DNA of 64,000 bases from AWTP1-13 sp963840445 (GTDB lineage: Bacteria > Pseudomonadota > Alphaproteobacteria > Rhizobiales > Hyphomicrobiaceae): the NCBI GenBank assembly GCA_963840445.1, contig CAWIZC010000029.1, forward strand, positions 1 through 64,000, given 5' to 3'. The position numbers and the translations under genes are program-made. Shown one piece after another: positions 1 through 7,362 of the stretch; position 1 is the stretch's first letter, and each line of letters opens with the position of its first letter. The notes beneath the pieces are model-generated. The model saw only the letters and a program-made list of their open reading frames with translations, did not search any database and was not told where the DNA came from.

Positions 1-713
1 AGCCCAATGATAACCAAGAGCACGAGGACAATGATGCGGAAGGAAGCCACAGGGATGTAACGCCTCGCCCGACTTCCAAACTGGACGCCAACAAGCGCCG
101 GAACGACCGCAGCGAAGGACAGACCGAGTATCGGCCACGTCATTAAACCCGAGACAAATAGGCCCATCGCCAGGAACGCCGAGGCCAATGTGACAGTGAC
201 GTTGTTTGCTTGGACGAGGCGATCCGGGTCAAGTTTGAGCGCCAGCATATAGGGTAAGAGGGGCATCATCTGCGATCCGGTAAGCCCGGTAAAGAAACCA
301 TTGAGAACGCCAACTGGTATCTGAAGGGGCCTCTCAAGGCCCTCGGGCAGAGCCAGTGATGGCCGTGTCAAAGCCAACGTAGCGTAGACAATAGTAAGAA
401 TTCCGAGCGTCCTCGTGGCGATCCGCTGATCGATCCACACCAGCATTCCAATACCCACCACGATCCCAGGGATAGTCGCTGCGTACAGAGGCCAGAAGCG
501 ATTTAAGGTCTCGCGCAAGTGCCCGGTGTTGAACATAACCAGCACGTTGCTAAGCATGGCCGGAATGACCAGCATAACGATGGCAGTCTTCAGGCCCATA
601 GCCGAAACCAAAAATGGCAAGGCGCACGACGAGTATCCGAGGCCGGTTGTTCCCTTGATCACACCGGCCAACAGAAAGCCAAGAGCAGCAAGCGCGATGT
701 GAGCCAAATCCAT
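1..713 (-). CDS. TauE/SafE-family permease (C-terminus beyond window)
   Basis: Inner-membrane permease of the sulfite exporter TauE/SafE family, which exports sulfoacetate, sulfite or related organic anions; the real substrate is unknown. The reading frame is open from an ATG at 711-713 to the window edge, about 237 residues, so only the C-terminus is missing. Translation starts MDLAHIALAALGFLLAG followed by IKGTTGLG, the family's N-terminal repeat signature, and the second repeat signature appears as VLNGFFTGLTG. Several hydrophobic membrane spans alternate with short loops. A GAAAGG sequence lies about 12 nt upstream of the start. It is transcribed in the same direction as the DctP-like gene upstream, 316 bp away. 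Confidence in the family is high. Confidence 0.85.
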   Translation of the reverse strand, partial: MDLAHIALAALGFLLAGVIKGTTGLGYSSCALPFLVSAMGLKTAIVMLVIPAMLSNVLVMFNTGHLRETLNRFWPLYAATIPGIVVGIGMLVWIDQRIATRTLGILTIVYATLALTRPSLALPEGLERPLQIPVGVLNGFFTGLTGSQMMPLLPYMLALKLDPDRLVQANNVTVTLASAFLAMGLFVSGLMTWPILGLSFAAVVPALVGVQFGSRARRYIPVASFRIIVLVLLVIIG

Positions 714-1029
714 TGCGCAGAAATCCTTTCAACTGCCCCGCTGTGCACCAGGCAGCTTGATCGCCCAACCGAGCTGTTAAAGTTTTGCGCGCCTACAAAA
801 GCGGACTGTGAGGATCGTTCGGTAAGCTGTCCACCAGCTCAGATCCGGTATCGACGTTGTGGTCGTAGACGGTAGATTCGCCGTTGTGGTCGGACATGGA
901 ACGGGCCATAGGGCTCTCCGCATTTCGTTTCTTTATGAGGGGTCGGCGAGGTCTAATCAGGTGGGGTTATCCAACGCACCTAACGTCTCGGCAGGTCACT
1001 TGACCCCGTCAGGATGTCGCCGCCGGGGT
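714..1029. other. Intergenic region without recognised gene
   Basis: The stretch between the DctP-like gene and the TauE/SafE permease gene holds no convincing coding frame on either strand and no strong hairpin. It probably carries the promoter of the permease gene. Confidence 0.4.
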
Positions 1030-2082
1030 TCAATTCTTTTCGTCGTCCCCGTAGATACTGTTGATCACATCATCCTTCGAACCAAACCGTTCCAAGAATT
1101 TCTGCACCGTCGTCATGAGTAACTCTTGGGCGCGAGGGTTGGTCTTCGTGTACTCCAGCCACGCGGTCCGCTGCGCGAGTTCCAGCCACGCCAGGAAGTG
1201 CTCGCTTGTCATTTGATGGACTTTGCCGCCGGCCTTCCTAAGCGTTATGACCATCCGCCGTTCTGCGTCGCGCTGGATCGTCTCGAAATATGCATCCGAT
1301 GTTGCGGCAGCTTCTTCAATTGCCGTCTTTTGTTCTGGGCTGAGGCTATGCCAAGTCGTCAGCGACATGACGAGTGGAGTAAGGCTCATAAATAAAGTCG
1401 GGCCCAGGGTCGCAAATTTCGCCTGCTCATAGAGCCGCAGAGACACATAACCTTCGTAGCTAGTAAGGATGGCGTCAAGCGAACCTCCTTGCAAGGCCGC
1501 GTAAGTTTCAGTCGATGGAATGTTTGTTACGGAGGCCCCCGCTTCCTTCAGCATCCGCTCGAATAGAGGGTCGGCGGCACGCATTCTGAGGCCCTTAACC
1601 GACTGTGGATCGGAGATTGCTCGGGTCTTCGCGTAAAACGCGCCGGGACTCCACCACCACGTCACAATTCGGATACCATTGCTCTCGGCAACGGACTGGA
1701 GGATCGTGTAAATCTCGGTGTCTTTCAACGCACGCGCCGCCTCCAGATTGGGAACCAGGCCGGGAAGGCCGCCAAGCGAGAATTCGGGCACCGTGGCAAC
1801 GGCATAGGTCAGGGGATAAACCGCCATCTCCAATGAGTTCTTCTGCAGGGCCTGCAGCAGCTCCGATGGTTTGATGTTGAGGGACGAGCCTGGATAGATG
1901 CGAAACCGCAGGTCCTTGGTGCGCGCCTCCACCTCTTGCACGAACACGCGCGCCGCCCGATCTCGGCCATCGATACCTTCTGCCCACTGATGGGAAATTC
2001 TCAGTTCCTGTCCGAAAGCCGAGCTTTCCACGGGCAACAGGCTGGCAAAGAGCAATAGGCAACAGAGATTGACGAAGCGCAT
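1030..2082 (-). CDS. TRAP-type solute-binding protein, DctP family
   Basis: Periplasmic substrate-binding protein of the TRAP transporter DctP family, which captures carboxylates or related small acids for a DctQM permease. The 350-residue protein has a Sec signal peptide (residues 1 to about 24, ending SAFG), then the family's binding-domain pattern, including LRMRAADP near residue 165 and the GGSLDAI segment near 200 that shapes the ligand pocket. Length is normal for the family. No dctQ or dctM gene lies nearby in the window, so the protein may be an orphan or serve a distant permease. The next gene downstream on the same strand encodes a TauE/SafE permease. The ligand cannot be read from the sequence. 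Confidence 0.88.
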   Translation of the reverse strand: MRFVNLCCLLLFASLLPVESSAFGQELRISHQWAEGIDGRDRAARVFVQEVEARTKDLRFRIYPGSSLNIKPSELLQALQKNSLEMAVYPLTYAVATVPEFSLGGLPGLVPNLEAARALKDTEIYTILQSVAESNGIRIVTWWWSPGAFYAKTRAISDPQSVKGLRMRAADPLFERMLKEAGASVTNIPSTETYAALQGGSLDAILTSYEGYVSLRLYEQAKFATLGPTLFMSLTPLVMSLTTWHSLSPEQKTAIEEAAATSDAYFETIQRDAERRMVITLRKAGGKVHQMTSEHFLAWLELAQRTAWLEYTKTNPRAQELLMTTVQKFLERFGSKDDVINSIYGDDEKN

Positions 2083-2280
2083 CGTACCCTCCCGTCCTCG
2101 TCCTCACCCGCTGTACTCAGTTCAGCACCAGATCGGGCCCCTCTGTCCAGCCTCTTCGCCGTCGCCACACCGCAAGAAGCCGTGACCACTCAGGCGGCCA
2201 GGGGTTGTCACCGTTGTCTGAGTTTCCGTGTGAGCTCTCCGATCTCGCGCGTCACTCCGCAGAGCAGGAGGCCGGTCTGA

Positions 2281-2451
2281 TTAACTCCGCAGGAGCCAGG
2301 CCGTAAAGACAACCAATGCGCCTGCGACTAGCATGAGCAAAACGGTGGCCACGAGTCCTCGGAGGCCGAGGACATGAAAAGCAAAAAGGCCTCCCATCCC
2401 GGTCAAGGTCGTAAATGCGAGCACTGCTAGGAACGTAGTCAGGTGCTGCAT
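2281..2451 (-). CDS. Putative 56-residue membrane protein
   Basis: A short ATG-initiated frame encodes 56 residues with two hydrophobic stretches (TTFLAVLAFTTLTGMGGLFAF and VATVLLMLVAGALVVFTAW) joined by a short HVLGLRGL loop, ending LLRS. This is the composition of a small two-span membrane protein. An in-frame GTG lies two codons upstream. No family is recognised and there is no good ribosome-binding site, so expression is uncertain. It lies in the interval between the DctP-like gene and the bactofilin gene, next to a decayed gene fragment. Confidence 0.4.
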   Translation of the reverse strand: MQHLTTFLAVLAFTTLTGMGGLFAFHVLGLRGLVATVLLMLVAGALVVFTAWLLRS

Positions 2452-2464
2452 GGCCACCTAAGCT

Positions 2465-2575
2465 CTAAAACATCGCGTGGCGTAGGGGCCGGCCCCAGAC
2501 CACCACGAAGCCCCTGCATCTCGAGCATGGTCCGATAGTGCGGCTTCATGTTGGCGATCTGGCACTCCCTCCTGT
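2465..2575 (-). pseudogene. Frameshifted fragment related to the gene at 5919-6149
   Basis: Translated on the minus strand, this stretch gives IANMKPHYRTMLEMQ and then, in the next frame, GFVVVWGR before a stop. The intact gene at 5919-6149 ends VANMKPHYRAMLEDTGFVVVRRR. The match is close and continuous only if one extra base just after the LE codons is skipped, so this is a remnant C-terminus of a paralogue with a 1-nt insertion. No upstream part can be aligned. Function unknown. Confidence 0.6.
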
Positions 2576-2620
2576 CGGGCACTACCGCCCAGACAGCAAG
2601 CACGGAGTCTCAGACGTCGT

Positions 2621-3073
2621 CTATTGACGAGCTGTGCCATCGAGGATGGCATTGAGGTCCTGTTCGCTTTTGGCGCGGCGGCTGCGTCCCTCGAACAATG
2701 CGCCTTGCTCGATGAGCAGCGACATATGATGGATGTCGCCATCAACCTTCGACGAGGCTTGCAGGGCGACCGTCCTTCCGCAAACGATGCCGGAAACTTT
2801 CCCGCGCACCACCACCTGCCGGCCCGCAACCATGCCGGTCACTTGGCCTTTTTCGCCGACGATGACCTCTGCTGCCTGCACGTCACCCTCGATCTCGCCG
2901 TCGACCTGCAATACGCCGCGGCCGATGATCTTCAGCCCCTGGCCCATGATCTTGAGGTCGTTGCCGATCACCGACTTTTCGGTGCTTTCTCGGCCAACTG
3001 CACTAAAGGCGCCATTGGCGCTGGTGTCGGCTGAGCGCGACTTTGGCTCGGCCGGAGAGCTACGCGTGAACAT
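2621..3073 (-). CDS. Bactofilin (polymer-forming cytoskeletal protein)
   Basis: Bactofilin-family protein, a small self-polymerising cytoskeletal element that in other alphaproteobacteria positions cell-wall enzymes or shapes stalks and other envelope structures. About 150 residues from the ATG at 3071-3073; a G-rich ribosome-binding sequence just upstream supports this start over the in-frame upstream codon. Residues about 35-130 form the right-handed beta-helix pattern of the family: short hydrophobic strands punctuated by glycines (VDGEIEGDVQAAEVIVGEKG, then VVVRGKVSGIVCG). Charged, low-complexity tails flank the core, as is typical. No M23 peptidase gene, a frequent bactofilin partner, is adjacent. 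Confidence 0.85.
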   Translation of the reverse strand: MFTRSSPAEPKSRSADTSANGAFSAVGRESTEKSVIGNDLKIMGQGLKIIGRGVLQVDGEIEGDVQAAEVIVGEKGQVTGMVAGRQVVVRGKVSGIVCGRTVALQASSKVDGDIHHMSLLIEQGALFEGRSRRAKSEQDLNAILDGTARQ

Positions 3074-3215
3074 GAAAACCCCCGGTTGGACAGACAGCAA
3101 GGCTCACCATCACTGACAGGGAGGAACGGTGTCAACAGGCCACGCCGCCGGTTGTCTCGTCACCGCGTCAGACAGCCCCCACTAATCACGCTACGTGCTG
3201 AGGCGCAGCGGATTG

Positions 3216-3611
3216 TCAGCATTTCGCGCTGAAGGTGGCTTGACCTCCATCGGCAGCCGTCACACTCAAGTCGACCTTCCAGCCCTGCCGAATGGCTTCG
3301 CCCCACAGCGGGCTGCCGCAGTGAGCCGCACTCCACTCCGCCGCCTTGCGCGCCTTCCATTCAACCGTCATCGACGCGGACGGCGCATAGGTGAAGCGTT
3401 TGTACACCACCATCTTTCGGTCGCACCAAACTTCCATGCCACCATTGCGGGTGACGCGATCCAGCCAAAGACCGACATCTTGCTCGGCCGCTACGGCGAA
3501 CTGCTTTGCAGCCGAGCAAAAATCCCGGTCATCAAGCGCGCCTGCTGGCGTCGATGCGGCCATCAGGGCAGACGCTTGAACAAGGACGGACAAAGTCCAG
3601 CGAAGATGCAC
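3216..3611 (-). CDS. Secreted hypothetical protein with conserved-looking cysteines
   Basis: A hypothetical secreted protein of about 131 residues. I place the start at a GTG (3609-3611) because GGAATGA lies just upstream and it gives a clean signal peptide (VHLRWTLSVLVQASALMA, cleavage near STPAGA). The mature part opens LDDRDFC and has cysteines near the start, middle and end (DFC, EVWC, AHCGSP, SAKC), suggesting two disulfides in the periplasm. The segment MEVWCDRKMVVYKRF is followed by a Trp-rich amphipathic stretch. No domain is recognised. A TTG further upstream is the only alternative start. It stands alone, convergent with nothing obvious. Confidence 0.6.
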   Translation of the reverse strand: MHLRWTLSVLVQASALMAASTPAGALDDRDFCSAAKQFAVAAEQDVGLWLDRVTRNGGMEVWCDRKMVVYKRFTYAPSASMTVEWKARKAAEWSAAHCGSPLWGEAIRQGWKVDLSVTAADGGQATFSAKC

Positions 3612-3830
3612 GGGCTGATCATTCCATAGTATTGCGCAATGCCGCTGCCGTGCGGCCAACGGGCTAAGAATACCTCAAAATAGCTCTGGTGCCCTGGAGG
3701 CAAGCTGTTACACGACATATGCGGCGAGACCAATTGTGTCTTTTACGAATTTCACCCGTTCCTTGCGTGCTATCCGCCTGGCCCCTACCATTTCACTGCT
3801 GAACATTAGATTGAGGATAAGACCATCGTG

Positions 3831-4142
3831 ATGTTTCGTATGTTCGCGTGCTGCTTGCTTGTCGTTGCTAGCGCCCCAGCGGCGCATGCGCATTGGTCAA
3901 AGGCCGACAACGACAAATTTATGGACGACTGCGTTTCAAGCTGTCAGGCGAACCCGAATGTCCCCCAGGGCCGGCGCGGACAATGCAAGGCATATTGCAC
4001 ATGCAGTTCCGGCCTCATGGGAAAGGTCTATCCCGACTATGCGGCCGTCAATGCTGTCACGACGAAAGAACCGCAGTCGCCTGTCCTGCAGCGCGCGTAC
4101 GAGATCTTTGACTTCTGTCATCGGCGCGCCTTCGGGCACTAG
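3831..4142 (+). CDS. Small secreted cysteine-rich hypothetical protein
   Basis: Encodes about 103 residues with a clear signal peptide (MFRMFACCLLVVASAPAAHA) and a mature part with six cysteines, in the order CVSSC, CKAYCTC and a late FC. The CxxxC plus CxxxCxC arrangement suggests a disulfide-stabilised helical hairpin in the periplasm. GAGGATA lies about 12 nt upstream; a GTG immediately before the ATG is an alternative start. No family name can be given. It is transcribed away from the secreted protein gene at 3216-3611, and the two share an AT-richer promoter interval. Confidence 0.6.
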   Translation: MFRMFACCLLVVASAPAAHAHWSKADNDKFMDDCVSSCQANPNVPQGRRGQCKAYCTCSSGLMGKVYPDYAAVNAVTTKEPQSPVLQRAYEIFDFCHRRAFGH

Positions 4143-4324
4143 GAAGCAGCTGGTCGGCAAGCCAGCGTTCCGCCGAAGCTGGGCGCTCAGCTCGGCATCG
4201 TCTGCGCCGCCGACCAAGCAGCGGCTGAGGCCAAGACCGCATGGGTGTTCAAGATCCCCGAGGACAGCCGCAATCGCATCGTGTCGAGCCGGAGTAATGG
4301 CGGCCTCCACTCAGAAAACGCGAA

Positions 4325-4357
4325 AACCCCGCACCGGTGAGCGGAGTTGTGCGGGTT
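4325..4357 (-). terminator. Rho-independent terminator downstream of response-regulator pseudogene
   Basis: Read on the minus strand, AACCCGCAC pairs with GTGCGGGGTT across a 15-nt loop and is followed by TTTTCGCGTTTT. It lies about 90 bp beyond the stop of the pseudogene at 4444-5020, the gene it would terminate. Confidence 0.55.
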
Positions 4358-4443
4358 GGTGGTCTGTGCCCAATCCGAGGTCCGGCCCTGTGGTGTAGGT
4401 GCGAACCGCAGCTGTCCGCCAATGCTACGCGCCTATTCAGCAA

Positions 4444-5020
4444 TTACGCGTCGATCATTTTGTTGCGGACGGCGTACCGGACCAGGCCGGCCGTCGAATG
4501 CATATCCAGCTTGCGAAGGACAGCCGCCCGGTGGGTCTCGATCGTCTTGACGCTGAGATTGAGGATGAATGCGGCCTTCTTTATTGCTGTGGCCCTCGGC
4601 AATCAGCTGCACCATCGAGCGCTCGCGGGCGGTCAGTGGGCTGTCACCGCCCTTGGTCAGGAACGCCTGCCGCAGCGTCTCGGAAACCATGCCCGTAAAG
4701 AATGGCTTGTGCTCCGCGACCGTCTCGACAGCCGCCAAAAGCAGGCGGTGGGCCTCGGATTTCAGCACATAGCCCAAGGCACCCGCCCGCAGCATGTCCG
4801 GGCTGCGCTTCCGGATCTGCCGCGTCACCTCAACTCCATTGAGGAGGGGCAGTGAATAGTCGACAATGGCGACATCGGGTGCGGTTTTGAGCACTTGCGC
4901 CACGGCCTCCTTGCCATCTGCCGCTTCGGCAACGACTTGCCAATTCGGTTGCTCGCTCAGCAGCGCGCGCAGCCCCGCCCTAACCACCTCGTGATCGTCG
5001 GCAATGAGGATTCTTGTCAT
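4444..5020 (-). pseudogene. NarL/FixJ-type response regulator, disrupted
   Basis: The frame starts MTRILIADDHEVVRAGL at 5020 and has the receiver hallmarks: acidic DDH pocket, phosphoacceptor Asp in AIVDYSLPLLNG and the conserved Lys in YVLKSEA. Two lesions break it. First, RKRSPD runs directly into MLRAGALGY, so roughly 17 residues covering receiver strand beta-4 are missing, an in-frame deletion. Second, after LTARERSMVQLIAEGHSNKE the frame shifts; the remaining LuxR-type helix-turn-helix (FILNLSVKTIETHRAAV, then ending NKMIDA) is readable only in another frame up to the stop at 4444. It would have been an output regulator, perhaps for an HWE or NarX-like sensor. I judge it non-functional. 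Confidence 0.75.
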
Positions 5021-5188
5021 GCCGACCCCAGGCCTCGTTGGGGTGCCTACTTGCGAGTGTATCTGAATGGCCGACGCTCCTACTGACCCCTGGCCTAGTT
5101 GCCAGCCCGCCCAAAAGTATCGGCCCCGCAGAGTTGTCGTTCCGCGGGGCCGCTGGAGCAACGGAGAGGCTCGTCGTTTGTACCGAGC

Positions 5189-5261
5189 CACCCACATTTT
5201 AAGTGGGTGCCGATTACCGGGTCTTAAACCCGGGAGCAGCATTTTACGGATGATCGGCACC
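5189..5261. other. Nested and mutually exclusive stem-loops in an intergenic region
   Basis: Three perfect stems are visible: CACCCAC/GTGGGTG (5189-5195 with 5203-5209), CCGGGT/ACCCGG (5217-5222 with 5228-5233), and GGTGCCGAT/ATCGGCACC (5206-5214 with 5253-5261) enclosing the second. The first and third share bases 5206-5209, so they cannot form together. The enclosed form resembles a shortened tRNA-like fold, but at about 56 nt it is too short for a tRNA. It could be a cis-acting RNA switch, a small RNA or a mobile palindromic repeat. Confidence 0.5.
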
Positions 5262-5283
5262 ACGCAGCCCATTTGACAGCAAC

Positions 5284-5314
5284 AAGCCCCGCACCGCGTT
5301 GGCGGCCGGGGCTT
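5284..5314 (-). terminator. Terminator-like hairpin after the small basic protein gene
   Basis: On the minus strand AAGCCCCGGCCGCC pairs with the downstream GGTGCGGGGCTT, followed by GTTGCTGT. It begins a few bases after the stop of the gene at 5320-5508. The GCCCCGCACCG core recurs in the hairpins at 4325 and 10693. Confidence 0.5.
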
Positions 5315-5319
5315 CGGGC

Positions 5320-5508
5320 TCACTGGCTGCGCAGGTAAATCCGCCTGCGTTCCGCTTCGGTCTTAACGTCGAACTGCTTGTAGGCCTCCTGCAGCGCCTC
5401 CATCTCGGTCTCGCCGTACACGGTGCCGAGCCGCTTGCCGATCTTGGCCAGCTTGTAGGCTACCCAAGCCTTTGCGGGTCTACCTGTTGGGTCTTTACGC
5501 TTGCTCAT
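5320..5508 (-). CDS. Small basic hypothetical protein
   Basis: A 62-residue protein beginning MSKRKDPTGRPAKAW, strongly basic at the N-terminus and containing one amphipathic helix around ETEMEALQEAYKQF, then a basic end (RRRIYLRSQ). The composition suggests nucleic-acid contact but no domain is recognised. I chose the ATG at 5506-5508 because the upstream in-frame extension is unlike coding sequence; no good Shine-Dalgarno is visible. A hairpin terminator follows directly. It belongs to a series of short minus-strand genes between 5.3 and 6.4 kb that look like genomic-island cargo. Confidence 0.5.
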   Translation of the reverse strand: MSKRKDPTGRPAKAWVAYKLAKIGKRLGTVYGETEMEALQEAYKQFDVKTEAERRRIYLRSQ

Positions 5509-5565
5509 GGGACCAGATGTCGTGGCATTCACCGCTGGTCGCAAGCCTGCCCAGCTAGAGGCGAT

Positions 5566-5808
5566 CTAGCGGGTGTTGTGGACGACCCGTTTCAGGTGGC
5601 GGGCCTCGCTAGCGCGCAGGACGCATCTGTCGACCTCGATGCTGCCGGAGCCAAACAGCGGGCCATATTCCTGCTCGCACGCGTCCCGGAGAGACCTATA
5701 GGTCCGCGGCTGCGTCTCCGAGGCTTCGCGCCAAGGCCTCCAGACCAGATCATCATAAACGACGTAGCCGGCGGCGAGGATGGCAAGGGTCAAGAGTGCG
5801 GCGCGCAT
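5566..5808 (-). CDS. Small membrane-anchored hypothetical protein
   Basis: Encodes 80 residues from an ATG preceded by GGAGA. A short hydrophobic N-terminus (LLTLAILAAGYVVYD) works as a signal anchor; the rest is a charged periplasmic domain with two cysteines (RDACEQEYGP and DRCVLRA), possibly disulfide-linked. No known family. It lies downstream of the gene at 5919-6149 on the same strand, separated by 110 bp, and might be cotranscribed with it. Confidence 0.5.
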   Translation of the reverse strand: MRAALLTLAILAAGYVVYDDLVWRPWREASETQPRTYRSLRDACEQEYGPLFGSGSIEVDRCVLRASEARHLKRVVHNTR

Positions 5809-5918
5809 CTTGGTTCTCCGTTGTGGACGCAGCACGACCAACAACCTACGCGATGTCGGTTTCTGAAACGACAACGCCCGCCCAGGGAATGGACCAACAG
5901 CGCTAGGGCGCCTGCATG

Positions 5919-6149
5919 TCACCCCTCCGTCTTGAACTCCGTCGCTCTCCGTCGCACCACCACGAACCCGGTATCCTCGAGCATCGCCCTGTAGTGGGGT
6001 TTCATGTTGGCGACCTCGCCCTCCTTTGATCCCAGCCACGGCCCGAGGCTTGATATCCCGAACGGAAGTTCGGCCCCTTCGTAGACGATGACGTGCAGCT
6101 CGGCGTCTGGGCCGGAGCGCCAAGCCTTGTAGCGGGTCTGGTCGATCAT
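5919..6149 (-). CDS. Hypothetical protein, translationally coupled to a ligase remnant
   Basis: A 76-residue protein starting MIDQTRYKAW and ending with VANMKPHYRAMLEDTGFVVV. Its ATG overlaps the stop of the upstream DNA-ligase remnant in an ATGA arrangement, so the two were once coupled. The DAELHVIVYEGAELPFGI segment predicts a beta-rich small domain. A decayed second copy of its C-terminus lies at 2465-2575. The family is unknown to me. The coupling suggests an accessory role to a DNA ligase, but that is inference from position alone. Confidence 0.5.
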   Translation of the reverse strand: MIDQTRYKAWRSGPDAELHVIVYEGAELPFGISSLGPWLGSKEGEVANMKPHYRAMLEDTGFVVVRRRATEFKTEG

Positions 6150-6391
6150 CTCGTCTTCTCGAACATCTCGGCGCGCCAGCGGTTCTCTTCTTTCCAAGCG
6201 GCGCACTTGACCTTGACCCAATCGCGCGTCGGACCCGAGACGTAGGGCCGATCCAGTCGCTTCGAAACGATCCCCTCGAGTCGCAGCTTGGCGCACATCG
6301 CCAGGAGCTCGTCGCCACTGGCGAACGCGTCGGGCAAGTAAAGCACCGGCACTGCCTCATCGGCGCCCCACGCAACCAGTTCACCAAGAGT
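6146..6391 (-). pseudogene. C-terminal remnant of an ATP-dependent DNA ligase (LigD type)
   Basis: About 80 residues remain. The stretch LRLEGIVSKRLDRPYVSG followed by TRDWVKVKCAAWKEEN is the conserved end of the nucleotidyltransferase domain of ATP-dependent ligases of the LigD/LigC group, carrying the EGIVSK motif and the final KVK lysines. The catalytic KxDG lysine and everything upstream are absent; the recognisable part stops near 6391, about 8 bp from the stop codon of the Crp/Fnr gene. The break was probably caused by a recombination that brought the regulator gene in. The remnant has no start codon of its own in good context and is not expected to be functional. Confidence 0.7.
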
Positions 6392-6398
6392 TTGCCGC

Positions 6399-7181
6399 CT
6401 AGTGCTCGGGCTTACGCTTATGCCTGCCTGCTCCCTTTGCGTTCTTGACGCGCTGCGCGTCGGCCAGCCGCAATATGCGCTCGTAGTGCTGGGCAACCGC
6501 GCCATAACATTCGCAAGAGCCCTTCTCGAGCTTGGCCCGGTTGACCACCGTGAGACGACCCCGCGCACTACGGATGACGCCGTCGTTCTGGAGCAATCGA
6601 GCAACCCGGATCACTGTCGACCTGTGAACCCCCAACATCTGGGCGAGATATTCTTGCGTTAGTGGGAGCTCGTTGCTGCCAATGCGGTCTTGCGTCATCA
6701 ACAGCCATCGCGCAAGACGCTGTCGCATCGGGTGAAACGCATTACAAACGACGGATTGAAGAACTTGCGCGAGCAGCACGTCTGCGTACCGATCGAAGAG
6801 ATCGCGCACGACCGAAGAGCGCTGCTTGGCGGCCTCGATCCGAGCCGTCTCAACCCGAAATGCCGGACCTGCGATTTGGATCACCGCCCTAGTGAATGCG
6901 GGCTTGTGGCCCGCGCTGACGATCCCACCAATGGCGCCTTCCCGTCCAATGGAAGCAGCTTCCGCCGTCCTGCCGTCTTCGAGGACCACGATCAGCGCCG
7001 CCATCGTTCCCGTCAGCGGAAAGTGGGTAATGACGACATCTTCTTCCGGTTCGAAGAGAACTTGACCCTGGGCGAGCTCCACAAACTGAGCATGGGGTTC
7101 GAGCATAGCGCGATCGATGGCCGGAACTGCGGTGAGGAGACGATTTCCCGACCAATGGCGCCTGACATTCTCGTCAGCCAT
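6399..7181 (-). CDS. Crp/Fnr-family transcriptional regulator
   Basis: A 260-residue regulator from the ATG at 7179-7181, preceded by a run of G that can act as ribosome-binding site. Residues about 15-130 form a cyclic-nucleotide-binding-like sensor domain (QGQVLFEPEEDVVITHFPLTG, here without the Arg and Ser expected for cAMP contact). Residues about 150-215 form a winged helix (LPLTQEYLAQMLGVHRSTV as recognition helix). There is no Fnr-type N-terminal cysteine cluster, so the signal is unlikely to be an iron-sulfur centre. It is divergent from an HWE sensor kinase, and the shared 181-bp interval contains paired palindromes that match a 5-6-5 Crp-like operator, suggesting autoregulation and control of the kinase. 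Confidence 0.85.
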   Translation of the reverse strand: MADENVRRHWSGNRLLTAVPAIDRAMLEPHAQFVELAQGQVLFEPEEDVVITHFPLTGTMAALIVVLEDGRTAEAASIGREGAIGGIVSAGHKPAFTRAVIQIAGPAFRVETARIEAAKQRSSVVRDLFDRYADVLLAQVLQSVVCNAFHPMRQRLARWLLMTQDRIGSNELPLTQEYLAQMLGVHRSTVIRVARLLQNDGVIRSARGRLTVVNRAKLEKGSCECYGAVAQHYERILRLADAQRVKNAKGAGRHKRKPEH

Positions 7182-7234
7182 CCGACCCCCCCGAAACGCT
7201 TGTTCACCAGGTGTGCCGCCGGACTGCCATAAGT

Positions 7235-7316
7235 GCACCGACATGTCTGTCGCAAGTGCGACATAGCCCATGTTTCTGACAACGCAATGTAGCAGATGCG
7301 ACAGACATGTCGGTGC
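7235..7316. promoter_or_regulatory. Twenty-bp inverted repeat with two Crp-like operator palindromes
   Basis: Bases 7235-7254 (GCACCGACATGTCTGTCGCA) are the exact reverse complement of 7297-7316, 42 bp apart. Inside are two similar palindromes, TGTCGCA-AG-TGCGACA at 7248-7263 and TGTAGCA-GA-TGCGACA at 7288-7303. Each fits TGTCG-N6-CGACA, the spacing used by Crp/Fnr dimers. The region lies between the divergent Crp/Fnr and HWE-kinase genes, the usual place for an autoregulatory double operator. Confidence 0.65.
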
Positions 7317-7362
7317 TGCTTTGTTAGAGCACTGCCTGGCGGGACCTGCAGGAGGCGTCGCC

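Noticed and set aside
5206..5261. tRNA gene candidate
   Set aside because: Too short at 56 nt, no D-arm or T-loop signature and no valid anticodon arm; kept only as a structured element.
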